NCBI GenBank assembly: GCA_900549325.1
Contig: UROI01000016.1
Location: forward strand, 1 to 29,177
DNA from: an uncultured Mycoplasmatota bacterium
GTDB lineage: Bacteria > Bacillota_I > Bacilli_A > RF39 > UBA660
Direction of reading: 5' to 3'
DNA: 29,177 nucleotides
Part shown: positions 16,177-23,703 of the stretch, piece after piece
Numbering within the stretch: the first letter of the stretch is position 1
Layout: each line of letters starts with the position of its first letter
Position numbers and translations under genes: made by a program
The notes under the pieces: generated by a model
What the model was told of the DNA's origin: nothing
Seen by the model: the letters and a program-made list of their open reading frames with translations, nothing else
The model's database searches: none

Positions 16177-16205
16177 ATTGTATCAAAATTATAGTAAAAT
16201 GTCTA
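16177..16205 (-). promoter_or_regulatory. promoter of the LysR gene
   Basis: TAGACA (16200-16205) and TACAAT (16177-16182) are spaced by 17 bases on the minus strand, with the LysR ATG about 25 bases beyond the -10. No operator-like repeat is obvious. Confidence 0.55.
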
Positions 16206-16398
16206 TTATATTTTTATTTAAGGCGGAATTAGTAAGCTCTTATGCTTTAATTTTGTACTAAATTAAAATTATAATTTTTGGAACGTTGGTCTTTTTTTAG
16301 ATATTTATTATCAAGATATTGTTAGAAAAAAATAATGTATAATTTATTATATGGTATATAAATATTATTTATATATTAAATGTATAGTAAATTACTCA

Positions 16399-16935
16399 TT
16401 ATATCTTTCCAACCTTTTTAATCATTTTTTTAGTTATCATCACTGCTTTTATTAAAATTCTTACAATATCACTATGTTTATATTGCTCTTTATTGTTAGG
16501 TTCTAATAATTTAATAAATTATATGCTTCATCTTTATTAGTTCTCTGTAATAGCTTTATATCTTTTGTCTTTTTTATTGTTAATTCGTTTAAATTATTTT
16601 TGTTCTATTAGTGAGGTGTTAATATATTTCTTTGTCGCTACAAGTGCATCATTATTGCAATTGTTATCTTTGCTGCTACTTTACTTTTTAAGATTGTAGC
16701 AAGCATATATACCTTACTCGGTAAATTTTTTGGGATTTTTGTGTTACTACCTTTTTTCTATTTTTGATCGAAAGTTTCGGTCGAAGGATTATTGCTTTTG
16801 CCATCGGTAAGTTTAAAGTACTACCTTTCATGAAACTTTTCTATATTTTTTTAACCTCTTCTTTTATTCTTTTCGATTCAGCACCATATAATCTTGCTAA
16901 ATCAGAGTCTAACATTACCTTTTTGCCTCTTAATA
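16399..16935 (-). pseudogene. decayed ORF6N-family gene, relative of the intact copy at 18033-18905
   Basis: The minus strand holds recognisable but frameshifted pieces. RGKKVMLDSDLARLYGAESKRI near 16870-16935 is written in two parts: RGKKVMLDSDLA and RLYGAESKRI. It matches the ORF6N start of the intact gene (RGKKVMLDSDLAMLFGYETK). Next come LATILKSKVA and KKYINTSLIEQK, matching LAGILKSEPA and KNYINTSLIEQK. The piece ending VRILIKAVMITKK.. stops at 16399. Several stops and frameshifts destroy it. The rest of the space between the LysR gene and the acetyltransferase shows no gene. Confidence 0.75.
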
Positions 16936-16964
16936 AATGCCTGATGAGGCCAATATTGAAATGC

Positions 16965-17468
16965 CTATTTAATTAATTCCTTTACATAAATATTTCTTAT
17001 ACCTCTTTTAAATTCTTTGGTACTTGTTTGTTTGAAATTATCTTTAATAAAATTATTAATAGAATATATGTTATCTTGGTGGATAGTGGCTACGGCAAAA
17101 TTATAGTTTTTATCTTTAGAATATTTATCTAATTCATTGAGCATTTGATATTGTAATTTATTACCTACATACTTAGGATTAACGAACATAGGACCATAAT
17201 CTATAACTTTTTTATAATCTAAATCTAATTCAAACTTTATCATATCTTTTTCACTAGAAGGAATAGTCATCATTGAACATACAAAGTTATTATCCAAATA
17301 ATATATCCACATCTTAGTACCACTGCTAAGTAACTTTTCTAAGTCTTCTTTTGTAAAGTCTCCTAACCATTCTGGATACTCCATATAACTTTTTACATAT
17401 TCACGATACTCTATATATTTATCTAAATCTATATTATTATCTATACATTTTAAACTATTTAAATTCAT
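16965..17468 (-). CDS. GNAT-like acetyltransferase
   Basis: About 167 residues with a GNAT-type layout: a central strand and loop DYGPMFVNPKYVGNKLQYQMLNEL, reported here as VNPKYVGNKLQ (acetyl-CoA loop region), then NFAVATIHQDNIYSINNFIK (FAVATIHQDN..) typical of the A-motif strand and the helix before the last strand. The classical Q/RxxGxG is reduced to KYVGNK, so binding may be altered. In-frame TTG at 17478-17480 exists, but the ATG at 17466-17468 has GGTGAT before it. It follows another GNAT gene by a few bases, so the pair is co-transcribed. Substrate unknown. Confidence 0.7.
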   Translation of the reverse strand: MNLNSLKCIDNNIDLDKYIEYREYVKSYMEYPEWLGDFTKEDLEKLLSSGTKMWIYYLDNNFVCSMMTIPSSEKDMIKFELDLDYKKVIDYGPMFVNPKYVGNKLQYQMLNELDKYSKDKNYNFAVATIHQDNIYSINNFIKDNFKQTSTKEFKRGIRNIYVKELIK

Positions 17469-17484
17469 ATTTATCACCAACCTT

Positions 17485-17970
17485 TTATTTTATTTTCTTA
17501 ATATCTATTATACCCCTTGGATGATATCCTTGTTTTTCGTAGAAGTTAATTCCTATTTTATTGTAGGCAAAGACATCTATTGTAATATATTCACAATCTA
17601 TACTTTTAAGGTATTCTTCCATTTTATTCATTAATAGACTACCTATTCCTTTACTTCTTGTTTTCTTAGATACTATTAATTCAGTTACTTCGCCACATCT
17701 TGGACATTTATAGTCTAAATAATCATATTCATCATAACTTCTTAGACATCCCATTATTAAGCCTACGACTACATCGTTATCTATGGCTAGATAACATTTT
17801 CCATTATTATCTTTTACTTCTTCTAGATCTAGAATAGCCATTTTATCTCGGTATTCTGGATGTAACTGATCTAGATTATCTTCATCTATACTTAGTATGT
17901 ATTCTTCTAGTTCTACTAGTAGATCTTTTACTTCTTCTAAATATTTGTCTTCATATTCTATTATTTTCAT
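17485..17970 (-). CDS. GNAT N-acetyltransferase with a CxxC insert
   Basis: A 161-residue GNAT enzyme. The acetyl-CoA signature is clear: ELIVSKKTRSKGIGSLLMNKM (core RSKGIG), then a C-terminal FAYNKIGINFYEKQGY. The middle contains CPRCGE between the third and fourth strands, a pair of cysteines that could bind zinc or merely decorate a loop. The protein is acidic toward the N-terminus. AAAGGA precedes the ATG. Its close spacing to the second GNAT gene indicates one mRNA. Acetylation of a small amine or of a protein N-terminus/lysine cannot be distinguished. Confidence 0.85.
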   Translation of the reverse strand: MKIIEYEDKYLEEVKDLLVELEEYILSIDEDNLDQLHPEYRDKMAILDLEEVKDNNGKCYLAIDNDVVVGLIMGCLRSYDEYDYLDYKCPRCGEVTELIVSKKTRSKGIGSLLMNKMEEYLKSIDCEYITIDVFAYNKIGINFYEKQGYHPRGIIDIKKIK

Positions 17971-18009
17971 TATATTTCCTTTCCCACTTCAGCCTGTAGT
18001 CTTCCGTGG

Positions 18010-18037
18010 CATGAGTAAGTCTAAGGTCTTACTCATG
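18010..18037. repeat. perfect 10-bp inverted repeat over the ORF6N stop codon
   Basis: CATGAGTAAG (18010-18019) and CTTACTCATG (18028-18037) flank 8 bases and overlap the TGA of the ORF6N gene (18033-18035). The adjoining bases (17986-18010) contain a second weaker CCAC/GTGG hairpin. The pair resembles the structured ends of IS200/IS605-type elements, though no transposase is present. A weak terminator role is an alternative. Confidence 0.55.
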
Positions 18038-18905
18038 ATATTTTATTTAGTTTATTTAATAATTCTTTTAATATATTATTATCTTCCATCTTAGTAATAG
18101 CAAAGCACTTCTTACCTAAATCTTTAAATGATGCACCAGAATGATATAACACTTTATTATCTATTATAATAAATCTGTCATGAAATATATTAGTATTTAT
18201 TATTTCTAAATTATTATATTGCTTTTCATACTTTTCTTTAGAAATATTATCTATATTTTCGGTATATATTTTTACCTTAACATTAATATTCTTAATAATA
18301 TCAAATAGTTTTTTACCAGCATAATTATCTATTATGATTATTTCTTTCTTTGCTTTAGATAATATATCTATAAGTAATGAGTATGCATCATATATCTGTC
18401 CTTCATAAAAAATATGGTTATTATTTTCTTTTATATTTAGCTTATTAAAAGATTCTTGTAATAATTTTATATCTTCTGTATTTTTTATAGTTAATTCATT
18501 AAAGTATTTTTGTTCTATTAATGAGGTGTTAATATAATTTTTCATTGTTATGAATATGTCTACTATTCTAAGACTCATTTTTATTGCTGGTTCACTTTTT
18601 AAAATACCCGCTAACATAGTAATACCATATTCGGTAAATACATATGGTAAATATTTTCGGTGTTCTCCGCGGCCATTCTTTAAGGTGCCATTTTGGCACC
18701 TTAAAGATATGTATTCAGTATCAGTTATTTGAAAACAATAATTTTCTGGAAATCTATTTATATTTCTAAGAACCTGTCTATTTAACTGTTTTGTTTCATA
18801 ACCAAATAACATAGCCAAATCAGAATCTAACATTACCTTTTTGCCTCTAATTTCGTATATCATATTTTCTATCTTTATATTATCACTTACTACTATATTG
18901 TTCAT
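18033..18905 (-). CDS. ORF6N-domain protein with PLD-like C-terminal domain
   Basis: The 290 residues start with an ORF6N domain (MIYEIRGKKVMLDSDLAMLF and following NRQVLRNINRFPENYCFQ), a phage-derived DNA-binding module related to KilA-N. A linker follows (EQKYFNELTIKNTEDIK). From about 170 there is a PLD-like region: IYDAYSLLIDILSKAKKEI, IIIDNYAGKKLF and FHDRFIIIDNKVLYHSGASF, with HDR in place of the HxK of true phospholipase D enzymes. The family is common in Firmicutes genomes and mobile regions. Catalysis is uncertain. Its TTGACA-N17-TATCAT promoter lies at 18969-18997. A decayed relative lies at 16399-16935. Confidence 0.85.
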   Translation of the reverse strand: MNNIVVSDNIKIENMIYEIRGKKVMLDSDLAMLFGYETKQLNRQVLRNINRFPENYCFQITDTEYISLRCQNGTLKNGRGEHRKYLPYVFTEYGITMLAGILKSEPAIKMSLRIVDIFITMKNYINTSLIEQKYFNELTIKNTEDIKLLQESFNKLNIKENNNHIFYEGQIYDAYSLLIDILSKAKKEIIIIDNYAGKKLFDIIKNINVKVKIYTENIDNISKEKYEKQYNNLEIINTNIFHDRFIIIDNKVLYHSGASFKDLGKKCFAITKMEDNNILKELLNKLNKIS

Positions 18906-18968
18906 TACATCATCCTTTCTGTATTTTCTATTAAAATATATGTCTCTTTTATCATTGTCTTATCGTTT

Positions 18969-18997
18969 ATGATAATATAAACACTTAATGATGTCAA
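18969..18997 (-). promoter_or_regulatory. promoter of the ORF6N gene
   Basis: A consensus TTGACA (18992-18997) and TATCAT (18969-18974) are separated by 17 bases on the minus strand. It isolates the ORF6N gene from the upstream Nudix gene. Confidence 0.65.
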
Positions 18998-19012
18998 TAT
19001 TAAAATATATAT

Positions 19013-19501
19013 TTATTTGATAATTTTTTCGCATAAATATTTAAACATTAAACCATGTGACTTAGTTATTTTTTCTTCTTCTATTAAATCTTCTATTTCC
19101 TTTTTAGTCATATATGAAACAGAACTTACTTCTTCTTTTTGAAGTTTAATATTATCTATATCAATATTTTTTTCTAAATAATAAATATCTCCAAATGGGA
19201 CTCCGAATAATACACTTCCAATATATTTAATATCATCATTTGCTATATCTATTCCAAGTTCTTCTTTTACTTCTCTAATTATCGAAGTTTTAGAGTCTTC
19301 ATTATATAATACATGACCACCAGTCGTACTATATAAGCCACCCTTTTCTAAAGAAGTCTTTTGTATTAAATATTTATTATCTTTATTTTTAATAAATATA
19401 ACTGCCACTAAAATATGTTCATCATTAGATAGTTTATCTCCTCTGACTATCTTTTTATTCAATTTATTTTTATTGTTATCGTATACATTTAAATATTCCA
19501 T
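19013..19501 (-). CDS. Nudix hydrolase
   Basis: A 162-residue Nudix enzyme with an intact box: GHVLYNE-(7)-REVKEELGI (Nudix GX5EX7REUXEEXGU), preceded by LYSTTGG. The protein opens EYLNVYDNNKNKLNKKIVRG, which recalls IDI/YfcD-type members. Substrate is likely an unusual nucleotide or diphosphate. An ATG at 19511-19513 is in frame, but the one at 19499-19501 is preceded by GGAGG at a perfect distance, so it is the start. It follows the GreA-like small gene by about 50 bases and may belong to the exporter operon. Compare the catalytically dead Nudix-like protein at 14744-15265. Confidence 0.85.
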   Translation of the reverse strand: MEYLNVYDNNKNKLNKKIVRGDKLSNDEHILVAVIFIKNKDNKYLIQKTSLEKGGLYSTTGGHVLYNEDSKTSIIREVKEELGIDIANDDIKYIGSVLFGVPFGDIYYLEKNIDIDNIKLQKEEVSSVSYMTKKEIEDLIEEEKITKSHGLMFKYLCEKIIK

Positions 19502-19551
19502 ATTTACCTCCATATAACTGATTTGCTTCTCTTATTGTTTTCTAATTATTT

Positions 19552-19773
19552 TTAAATTTTTTCATCTTCTAACATCTTATCTATTCTTGAAGTAATCTTT
19601 CTACTTTCTCTCATTGTATCTTCAAAGGCAAAATTATCATGCCAACCATCACCTACTGCAGCAGCATAGGATTCACTTCCTATGCTGGCAATAGATAAAC
19701 TTAAATCTTTCAATCTATTTAATTCTTCATAATACTGATTAAATCCGTCAATGTCTACTAATATATCTTTCAT
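19552..19773 (-). CDS. tiny protein resembling the GreA coiled-coil domain
   Basis: Only 73 residues, matching the N-terminal coiled coil of transcript-cleavage factor GreA. FNQYYEELNRLK corresponds to the EKLREELDFLK helix, GDGWHDNFAFED corresponds to the acidic tip GDLKENAEY, and the second helix ends RKITSRIDKMLEDEK (GreA RIKDIEAKL). The C-terminal FKBP-like domain that anchors GreA to RNA polymerase is absent. The acidic tip residues are largely kept. It starts 10 bases after the exporter permease stop, with a weak AGAAGA site, which suggests coupling. It could be a regulator of RNA polymerase or simply a coiled-coil partner; function is unproven. Confidence 0.65.
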   Translation of the reverse strand: MKDILVDIDGFNQYYEELNRLKDLSLSIASIGSESYAAAVGDGWHDNFAFEDTMRESRKITSRIDKMLEDEKI

Positions 19774-19783
19774 AATATTTCTT

Positions 19784-20563
19784 CTATGAACCTGTACTAC
19801 TATAATGCTTTAATCCTATTTTAAAAGATAGAAAACATGGTATTAAATATACTACTATTAATAATGGTGATAATAAATATAATGTATTATTAGATTTTCC
19901 TAATAGATAAAGTAATGGATAATAATTAACTGAAGCATATGGAATAATAAAAGTAAATATAAATATAAAACCTTTTCTAAATATTCCTATTGGATACTGA
20001 GCCATTTGTTTACCACCATCAGTTAATAAGTTTCTTACTTCTAAGCCATGAATAGTAATAAAACAGTATGAAGCCATTAATAAGAATATTCCAAAGAATA
20101 ATATTATTGAAGATATAAACATTGTTATTATTAATAATATATTTATAATATTCCATTCTATATTTAAGTGATTTATAGCTATAAAGAAGACTATTAGTGA
20201 CTGGATAATTCTAGCTATTTTTACAAAATCCATCTCACTGCATATTACTTGATATAATATTCCCCTAGGTCTAACTAATAATCTATCTAAAGAGCCATCA
20301 ATAATAAATTTATCAAATTTATCTATTCCTCTAAAGAATGTTTCATTGAAAGCAAAACCAAAATGAATGATAGAAAAACATAATAGTACTTCATATAAAG
20401 TAAAGCCTTTAATATTATCAAATCTTTGAAATAAGGCTACCGTCATAAAATAATAAGTAAAGAATACTCCTATTTGACTAATGAAAGTCAAGATAAATGA
20501 TAAACGATATTCTAACTGTGATTTTAATTTAAGTTTCATTGATTCTATATATAACTTAACCAC
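19784..20563 (-). CDS. ABC-2 type transporter permease
   Basis: A 259-residue membrane protein with about six hydrophobic spans, one of a two-permease exporter type (ABC-2, COG3694-like). It begins MVKLYIESMKLKLKSQLEYRLSF, and shows IIDGSLDRLLVRPRG, a cytoplasmic loop shared by both permeases of this family. The start is GTG (20561-20563) with AAAGG upstream, and it overlaps the previous permease gene by 8 bases. It works with the ATPase and the other permease as a heterodimer at the membrane. Related exporters have been linked to drug or lipid export; the substrate here is not visible. Confidence 0.88.
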   Translation of the reverse strand: MVKLYIESMKLKLKSQLEYRLSFILTFISQIGVFFTYYFMTVALFQRFDNIKGFTLYEVLLCFSIIHFGFAFNETFFRGIDKFDKFIIDGSLDRLLVRPRGILYQVICSEMDFVKIARIIQSLIVFFIAINHLNIEWNIINILLIITMFISSIILFFGIFLLMASYCFITIHGLEVRNLLTDGGKQMAQYPIGIFRKGFIFIFTFIIPYASVNYYPLLYLLGKSNNTLYLLSPLLIVVYLIPCFLSFKIGLKHYSSTGS

Positions 20564-21356
20564 CTTGTATCACTGCCTTTCTAAGTGATACTCTTGATAT
20601 TAAATATCCTAACAATACAGTAATAATTATCCAAATAATAGAACCAATAAGAAGAGTATAACCTTCTTCAAGTGGTATGCTGTTGGAATATATTCTGAAA
20701 GGAAAGTCTCCAATAAATCTAAAAGGAAGAAATTCTGCTATATGTTTTAACCAAGTTGGAAAGAATGGTATTGGAATTGTTCCGCCCATAAATATTTCTG
20801 CTATTACGCTATAAGTTATCATTGTTCCTTTTTCATCTAAAGTAAATAGAGTTAAAATATGCATAAGTAAATTTAAAGCTGTAACTAAGAATAAACCTAG
20901 TATTAATGCTACTATAAACATTATGAAATTATTTATAGAATAAGGACTAGATAAATGAAGTGGATATGGTAATAATATAGCAAGAATTATTAAAGGAACA
21001 AATCTAAGTAAGACTGCTACTAGTCTTTTAGCTAACATCTTGATATACCATTTAAAATAGAAGTCTTGAGGTCTTATTAATTCATAAGCTAAATTACCAT
21101 TCTTGATCATATTAAGTAGTTCACTTTCTCTATCAAATGGATACACTAAAGCAAACAGAGCTTGATGAAGCCATAAGTAGTTAACGAGTTCTTGCCACTG
21201 CATTGGCGTATCTCCTCCACTTTCATAAAAGGCTAAATATACCATAATAAATATTAAAGCAAAGAATATTTGCGTAGATATACCCGCTAATGCTTCCATT
21301 CGATATTGAAGATTAGTTATAAATCTTAATTTAAAATAACTTAGATATGATTTCAT
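20556..21356 (-). CDS. ABC-2 type transporter permease (COG4587-like)
   Basis: A 266-residue multi-span membrane protein and partner of the following permease. It begins MKSYLSYFKLRFITNLQYRM and carries MIKNGNLAYELIRPQDFYF, the conserved loop that touches the ATPase. Its start overlaps the ATPase stop by four bases (ATGA). The ATPase-permease-permease order is the usual one for this exporter family (COG4586-COG4587-COG3694). The membrane location is certain from the hydrophobic pattern; substrate specificity is not. Confidence 0.88.
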   Translation of the reverse strand: MKSYLSYFKLRFITNLQYRMEALAGISTQIFFALIFIMVYLAFYESGGDTPMQWQELVNYLWLHQALFALVYPFDRESELLNMIKNGNLAYELIRPQDFYFKWYIKMLAKRLVAVLLRFVPLIILAILLPYPLHLSSPYSINNFIMFIVALILGLFLVTALNLLMHILTLFTLDEKGTMITYSVIAEIFMGGTIPIPFFPTWLKHIAEFLPFRFIGDFPFRIYSNSIPLEEGYTLLIGSIIWIIITVLLGYLISRVSLRKAVIQGG

Positions 21357-22336
21357 AGCTTGTAGTCCTCATATAGTTTAAGTATTACATCATCTATACT
21401 TTCATTATCTATCTCAATATCTTCAATATTATATTTTGTAGTAAGTTTGCTTAAGAAATTAGATATACTTATTATATTAGAGTCTATTATAAAATTATAA
21501 TAATCTTCTTTTTTACATTTCTTTATAATTCCTTTTACTTTAATATTATCTATTTTATCTTTAGTAAATATCTTAATATTTTTATAACTACCATATTTAA
21601 CTTTCAATGTTTTTATATTTCCATCATATAGTATCTCTCCATTACCAATTAAGATAATTCTTTTGGCTAAGGCTTCAATATCATTCATATCATGAGTGGT
21701 AAGAATTACTGTTACTTTATCTTCTTTATTTATCTTTTTAATAAAGTCTCTTACTATCTTCTTAGATATAGCATCTAATCCTATTGTAGGTTCATCTAAG
21801 AATAATATTTCTGGTTTATGGAGTAGAGATGATGCTATTTCACACCTCATTCTCTCTCCTAAAGAAAGAGTTCTAACTGGTTTCTTTATTATTTCTTCAA
21901 TACCTAAAAGTTCTACTAGATATTTCTTTGTCTTTTGATATTCATCATTATCTAGTTTATAGATATCTCTTAATAAATCAAAAGTATCTTCTGCTGGAAT
22001 ATCAAATGCGAGCTGACTTCTTTGTCCGAAGACTACTCCTATTTTAGATACATATTCTTTTCGATCTTTAATAGGATCTAAATTATTTACTTTGATACTT
22101 CCACTAGTAGGAAGAAGTATTCCTGAAAGCATCTTAATCGTGGTACTTTTTCCAGCACCGTTTGGACCAATATAACCTACTATCTCTCCTTTCTTTATTT
22201 CAAAAGATATATTCTTTACTGCATCTACATATTTGTATTCTCTTTTGAAAAATGATTTTAAAGCAGCCCTTAGTCCACTATTTCGTTTAGCTACTTTAAA
22301 AGTTTTTGTTATGTTATCAACTTTGATGAACGACAT
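21353..22336 (-). CDS. ABC-2 exporter ATP-binding protein
   Basis: About 327 residues. Walker A is GPNGAGKSTT, the Q-loop is VVFGQRSQLAFD, the signature is LSLGERMRCEIASSLL, Walker B is ILFLDEPTIGLD, and the H-loop is TTHDMND. A C-terminal extension of about 80 residues follows the nucleotide-binding fold, as usual for this COG4586 type. An ATG at 22373-22375 is also in frame, but the family starts with (M)SFIKVDNITKTF. I therefore use 22334-22336, which has AAAGGATG upstream. A promoter and a leader hairpin followed by a T-run lie upstream, so the operon may be attenuated. Confidence 0.9.
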   Translation of the reverse strand: MSFIKVDNITKTFKVAKRNSGLRAALKSFFKREYKYVDAVKNISFEIKKGEIVGYIGPNGAGKSTTIKMLSGILLPTSGSIKVNNLDPIKDRKEYVSKIGVVFGQRSQLAFDIPAEDTFDLLRDIYKLDNDEYQKTKKYLVELLGIEEIIKKPVRTLSLGERMRCEIASSLLHKPEILFLDEPTIGLDAISKKIVRDFIKKINKEDKVTVILTTHDMNDIEALAKRIILIGNGEILYDGNIKTLKVKYGSYKNIKIFTKDKIDNIKVKGIIKKCKKEDYYNFIIDSNIISISNFLSKLTTKYNIEDIEIDNESIDDVILKLYEDYKL

Positions 22337-22356
22337 TTTAATATCACATCCTTTCT

Positions 22357-22432
22357 GACAACGCAAAAAAGCCACATATTTATATATGTAGTTTCATCAT
22401 GTAATTAAATATATGGTTTTTTCTTCGCAAAT
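22357..22432 (-). promoter_or_regulatory. leader with terminator-like hairpin before the exporter operon
   Basis: In the minus-strand leader, CCATATATTT pairs with AAATATGTGG (10 bp, one G-T), and the stem is followed by CTTTTTTGCG. This has the form of an intrinsic terminator between the promoter and the ATPase ATG, so most transcripts may stop here unless the hairpin is opened. A short frame, ATGATGAAACTACATATATAA (given as MMKLHI), lies in the loop but lacks a ribosome site. Confidence 0.55.
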
Positions 22433-22470
22433 GTCATAATAAATATATAATATTAACTATGACTTGTCAA
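22433..22470 (-). promoter_or_regulatory. promoter of the ABC-2 exporter operon
   Basis: A consensus TTGACA (22465-22470) and TATATT (22442-22447) are spaced by 17 bases on the minus strand. The -10 is flanked by GTCATA (22433-22438) and TATGAC (22458-22463), an inverted repeat that could be an operator for a repressor. Transcription would begin near 22435. Confidence 0.7.
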
Positions 22471-22507
22471 TAGTTTTATTTGTTTTTGTGTAAAAACAGA
22501 AAAAGAA

Positions 22508-23593
22508 TTATTCTTTCTCCGTTTTCTTTTCTAAAACTTTTTTATATATTTTACTTTTTCCGTTATGTATAGATTCTATAGATTTATTATTGTTAAGTCT
22601 ATCTATAATATTAGCCATCATTACTGATAAGTCTGCTGAAGAAAACCATTCTTTATTTTGTATTTCTTCTGGTATGTATGATAGGTTTGTAGTGTATAAC
22701 TTATCAAATAATCCCTCTTTGTAATAAGAATCAAACTTTTCTACGCCATCAGTAAATAGAGCAAATGTTGAAGCTAAATATACTTTTCTGGCTCCTTGCT
22801 TCTTAAGCATTTCTGTGCATTCAAGCATTGATCCTCCTGAAGCAATCATATCATCTACTACGATTACATCCATACCATCTGCTTTTCTTCCTAAATATGT
22901 GTGATCTAAAATAGGATTTTTACCATTGACTACTCTACTTAAATCTCTTCTCTTATAAAATAGTCCTACATCACAGCCAAGAATCTCAGCATAATACCTT
23001 GCTCTTTCCATAGCCCCCATATCCGGACTGATAACTAAGATGTTATCAACATTATTTTCTTCAATTAATTTATCTAAAATAATATTTGTGGGATAAAAGT
23101 TATCCAGTGAAAGACAAGGAACAGCATTTGCAACATTTGGATCATGAGCATCAAAAGTAATAATGTTACTAACTCCTATTCTTTCTAGTTCTTGAAGAGC
23201 AAGAGCGCAATCTAAACTTTCTCTACCTTTTCTCTTATGCTGTCTTGATTGATAAAGAAGCGGCATAATTAAATTGATTTTATGAGCGTGACCACTCATA
23301 GCACTAATAACTCTTTTAATATCTTGAAAGTGCTCATCAGGAGACATATAATGTTTCATCCCATGAAAGTCGTAACTAATGTTGTAATTACCAACATCAG
23401 AAAGAATATATAAGTCTTTTCCTCTTACTGTTTCATCGATTTTAACTTTTCCTTCACCATTAGAAAATCTAGTGGCCGTAATAGGAATGATAAAGTTTTC
23501 ATTAGTTCCTCGCATCTTTTGAAGACTAAAGTTTACTTTTTTTCCTAGTTCAATTGCATTGTCAAAGACAATAAGTTTTAAATTATTTTCCAT
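22508..23593 (-). CDS. prs: ribose-phosphate diphosphokinase (PRPP synthetase)
   Basis: Makes PRPP from ribose 5-phosphate and ATP for nucleotide, His and Trp synthesis. The metal/ATP motif FDAHDPN, the catalytic-loop KRRDLSRVVNGK, and the PRPP loop VVDDMIASGGSM are present; MPLLYQSRQHKRKGRESLDC is the family signature (shown as LLYQSRQHKR). At 361 residues it is longer than the usual 315 because of an insert near DFHGMKHYMSPDEH and a charged C-terminal tail, so it is a divergent type. The ATG at 23609-23611 lacks a ribosome site; the one at 23591-23593 has GGTAGGT upstream and is preferred. Two inverted repeats lie over its promoter. Confidence 0.92.
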   Translation of the reverse strand: MENNLKLIVFDNAIELGKKVNFSLQKMRGTNENFIIPITATRFSNGEGKVKIDETVRGKDLYILSDVGNYNISYDFHGMKHYMSPDEHFQDIKRVISAMSGHAHKINLIMPLLYQSRQHKRKGRESLDCALALQELERIGVSNIITFDAHDPNVANAVPCLSLDNFYPTNIILDKLIEENNVDNILVISPDMGAMERARYYAEILGCDVGLFYKRRDLSRVVNGKNPILDHTYLGRKADGMDVIVVDDMIASGGSMLECTEMLKKQGARKVYLASTFALFTDGVEKFDSYYKEGLFDKLYTTNLSYIPEEIQNKEWFSSADLSVMMANIIDRLNNNKSIESIHNGKSKIYKKVLEKKTEKE

Positions 23594-23611
23594 ACATAAC
23601 CTACCTTCCAT

Positions 23612-23656
23612 AAATAGATTAACATAATCTATTTTTCTTGTAAATGCACTTTACAA
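23612..23656 (-). promoter_or_regulatory. promoter and two inverted repeats upstream of prs
   Basis: TTTACA (23639-23644) and TAATCT (23616-23621) are 17 bases apart on the minus strand. The -35 lies in a palindrome, TTGTAAAtgcacTTTACAA (23638-23656). The -10 and start site lie in a second perfect one: AAATAGATT (23612-23620) and AATCTATTT (23626-23634). Both look like operators, so prs may be controlled by a repressor. Confidence 0.55.
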
Positions 23657-23664
23657 AATATTTA

Positions 23665-23692
23665 CGAAAAAAACTAACATAAGGTGTTAGTT
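23665..23692 (-). terminator. intrinsic terminator after peptidase E gene
   Basis: Minus-strand arms AACTAAC and GTTAGTT (7 bp, 7-base loop) run into TTTTTT. It lies 12 bases after the peptidase E stop and just before the prs promoter. Confidence 0.75.
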
Positions 23693-23703
23693 CAATTGTG
23701 TAT

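Noticed and set aside
16764..16976. Plus-strand 70-residue frame
   Set aside because: It is antisense to the decayed ORF6N gene, whose minus-strand pieces match the intact copy.
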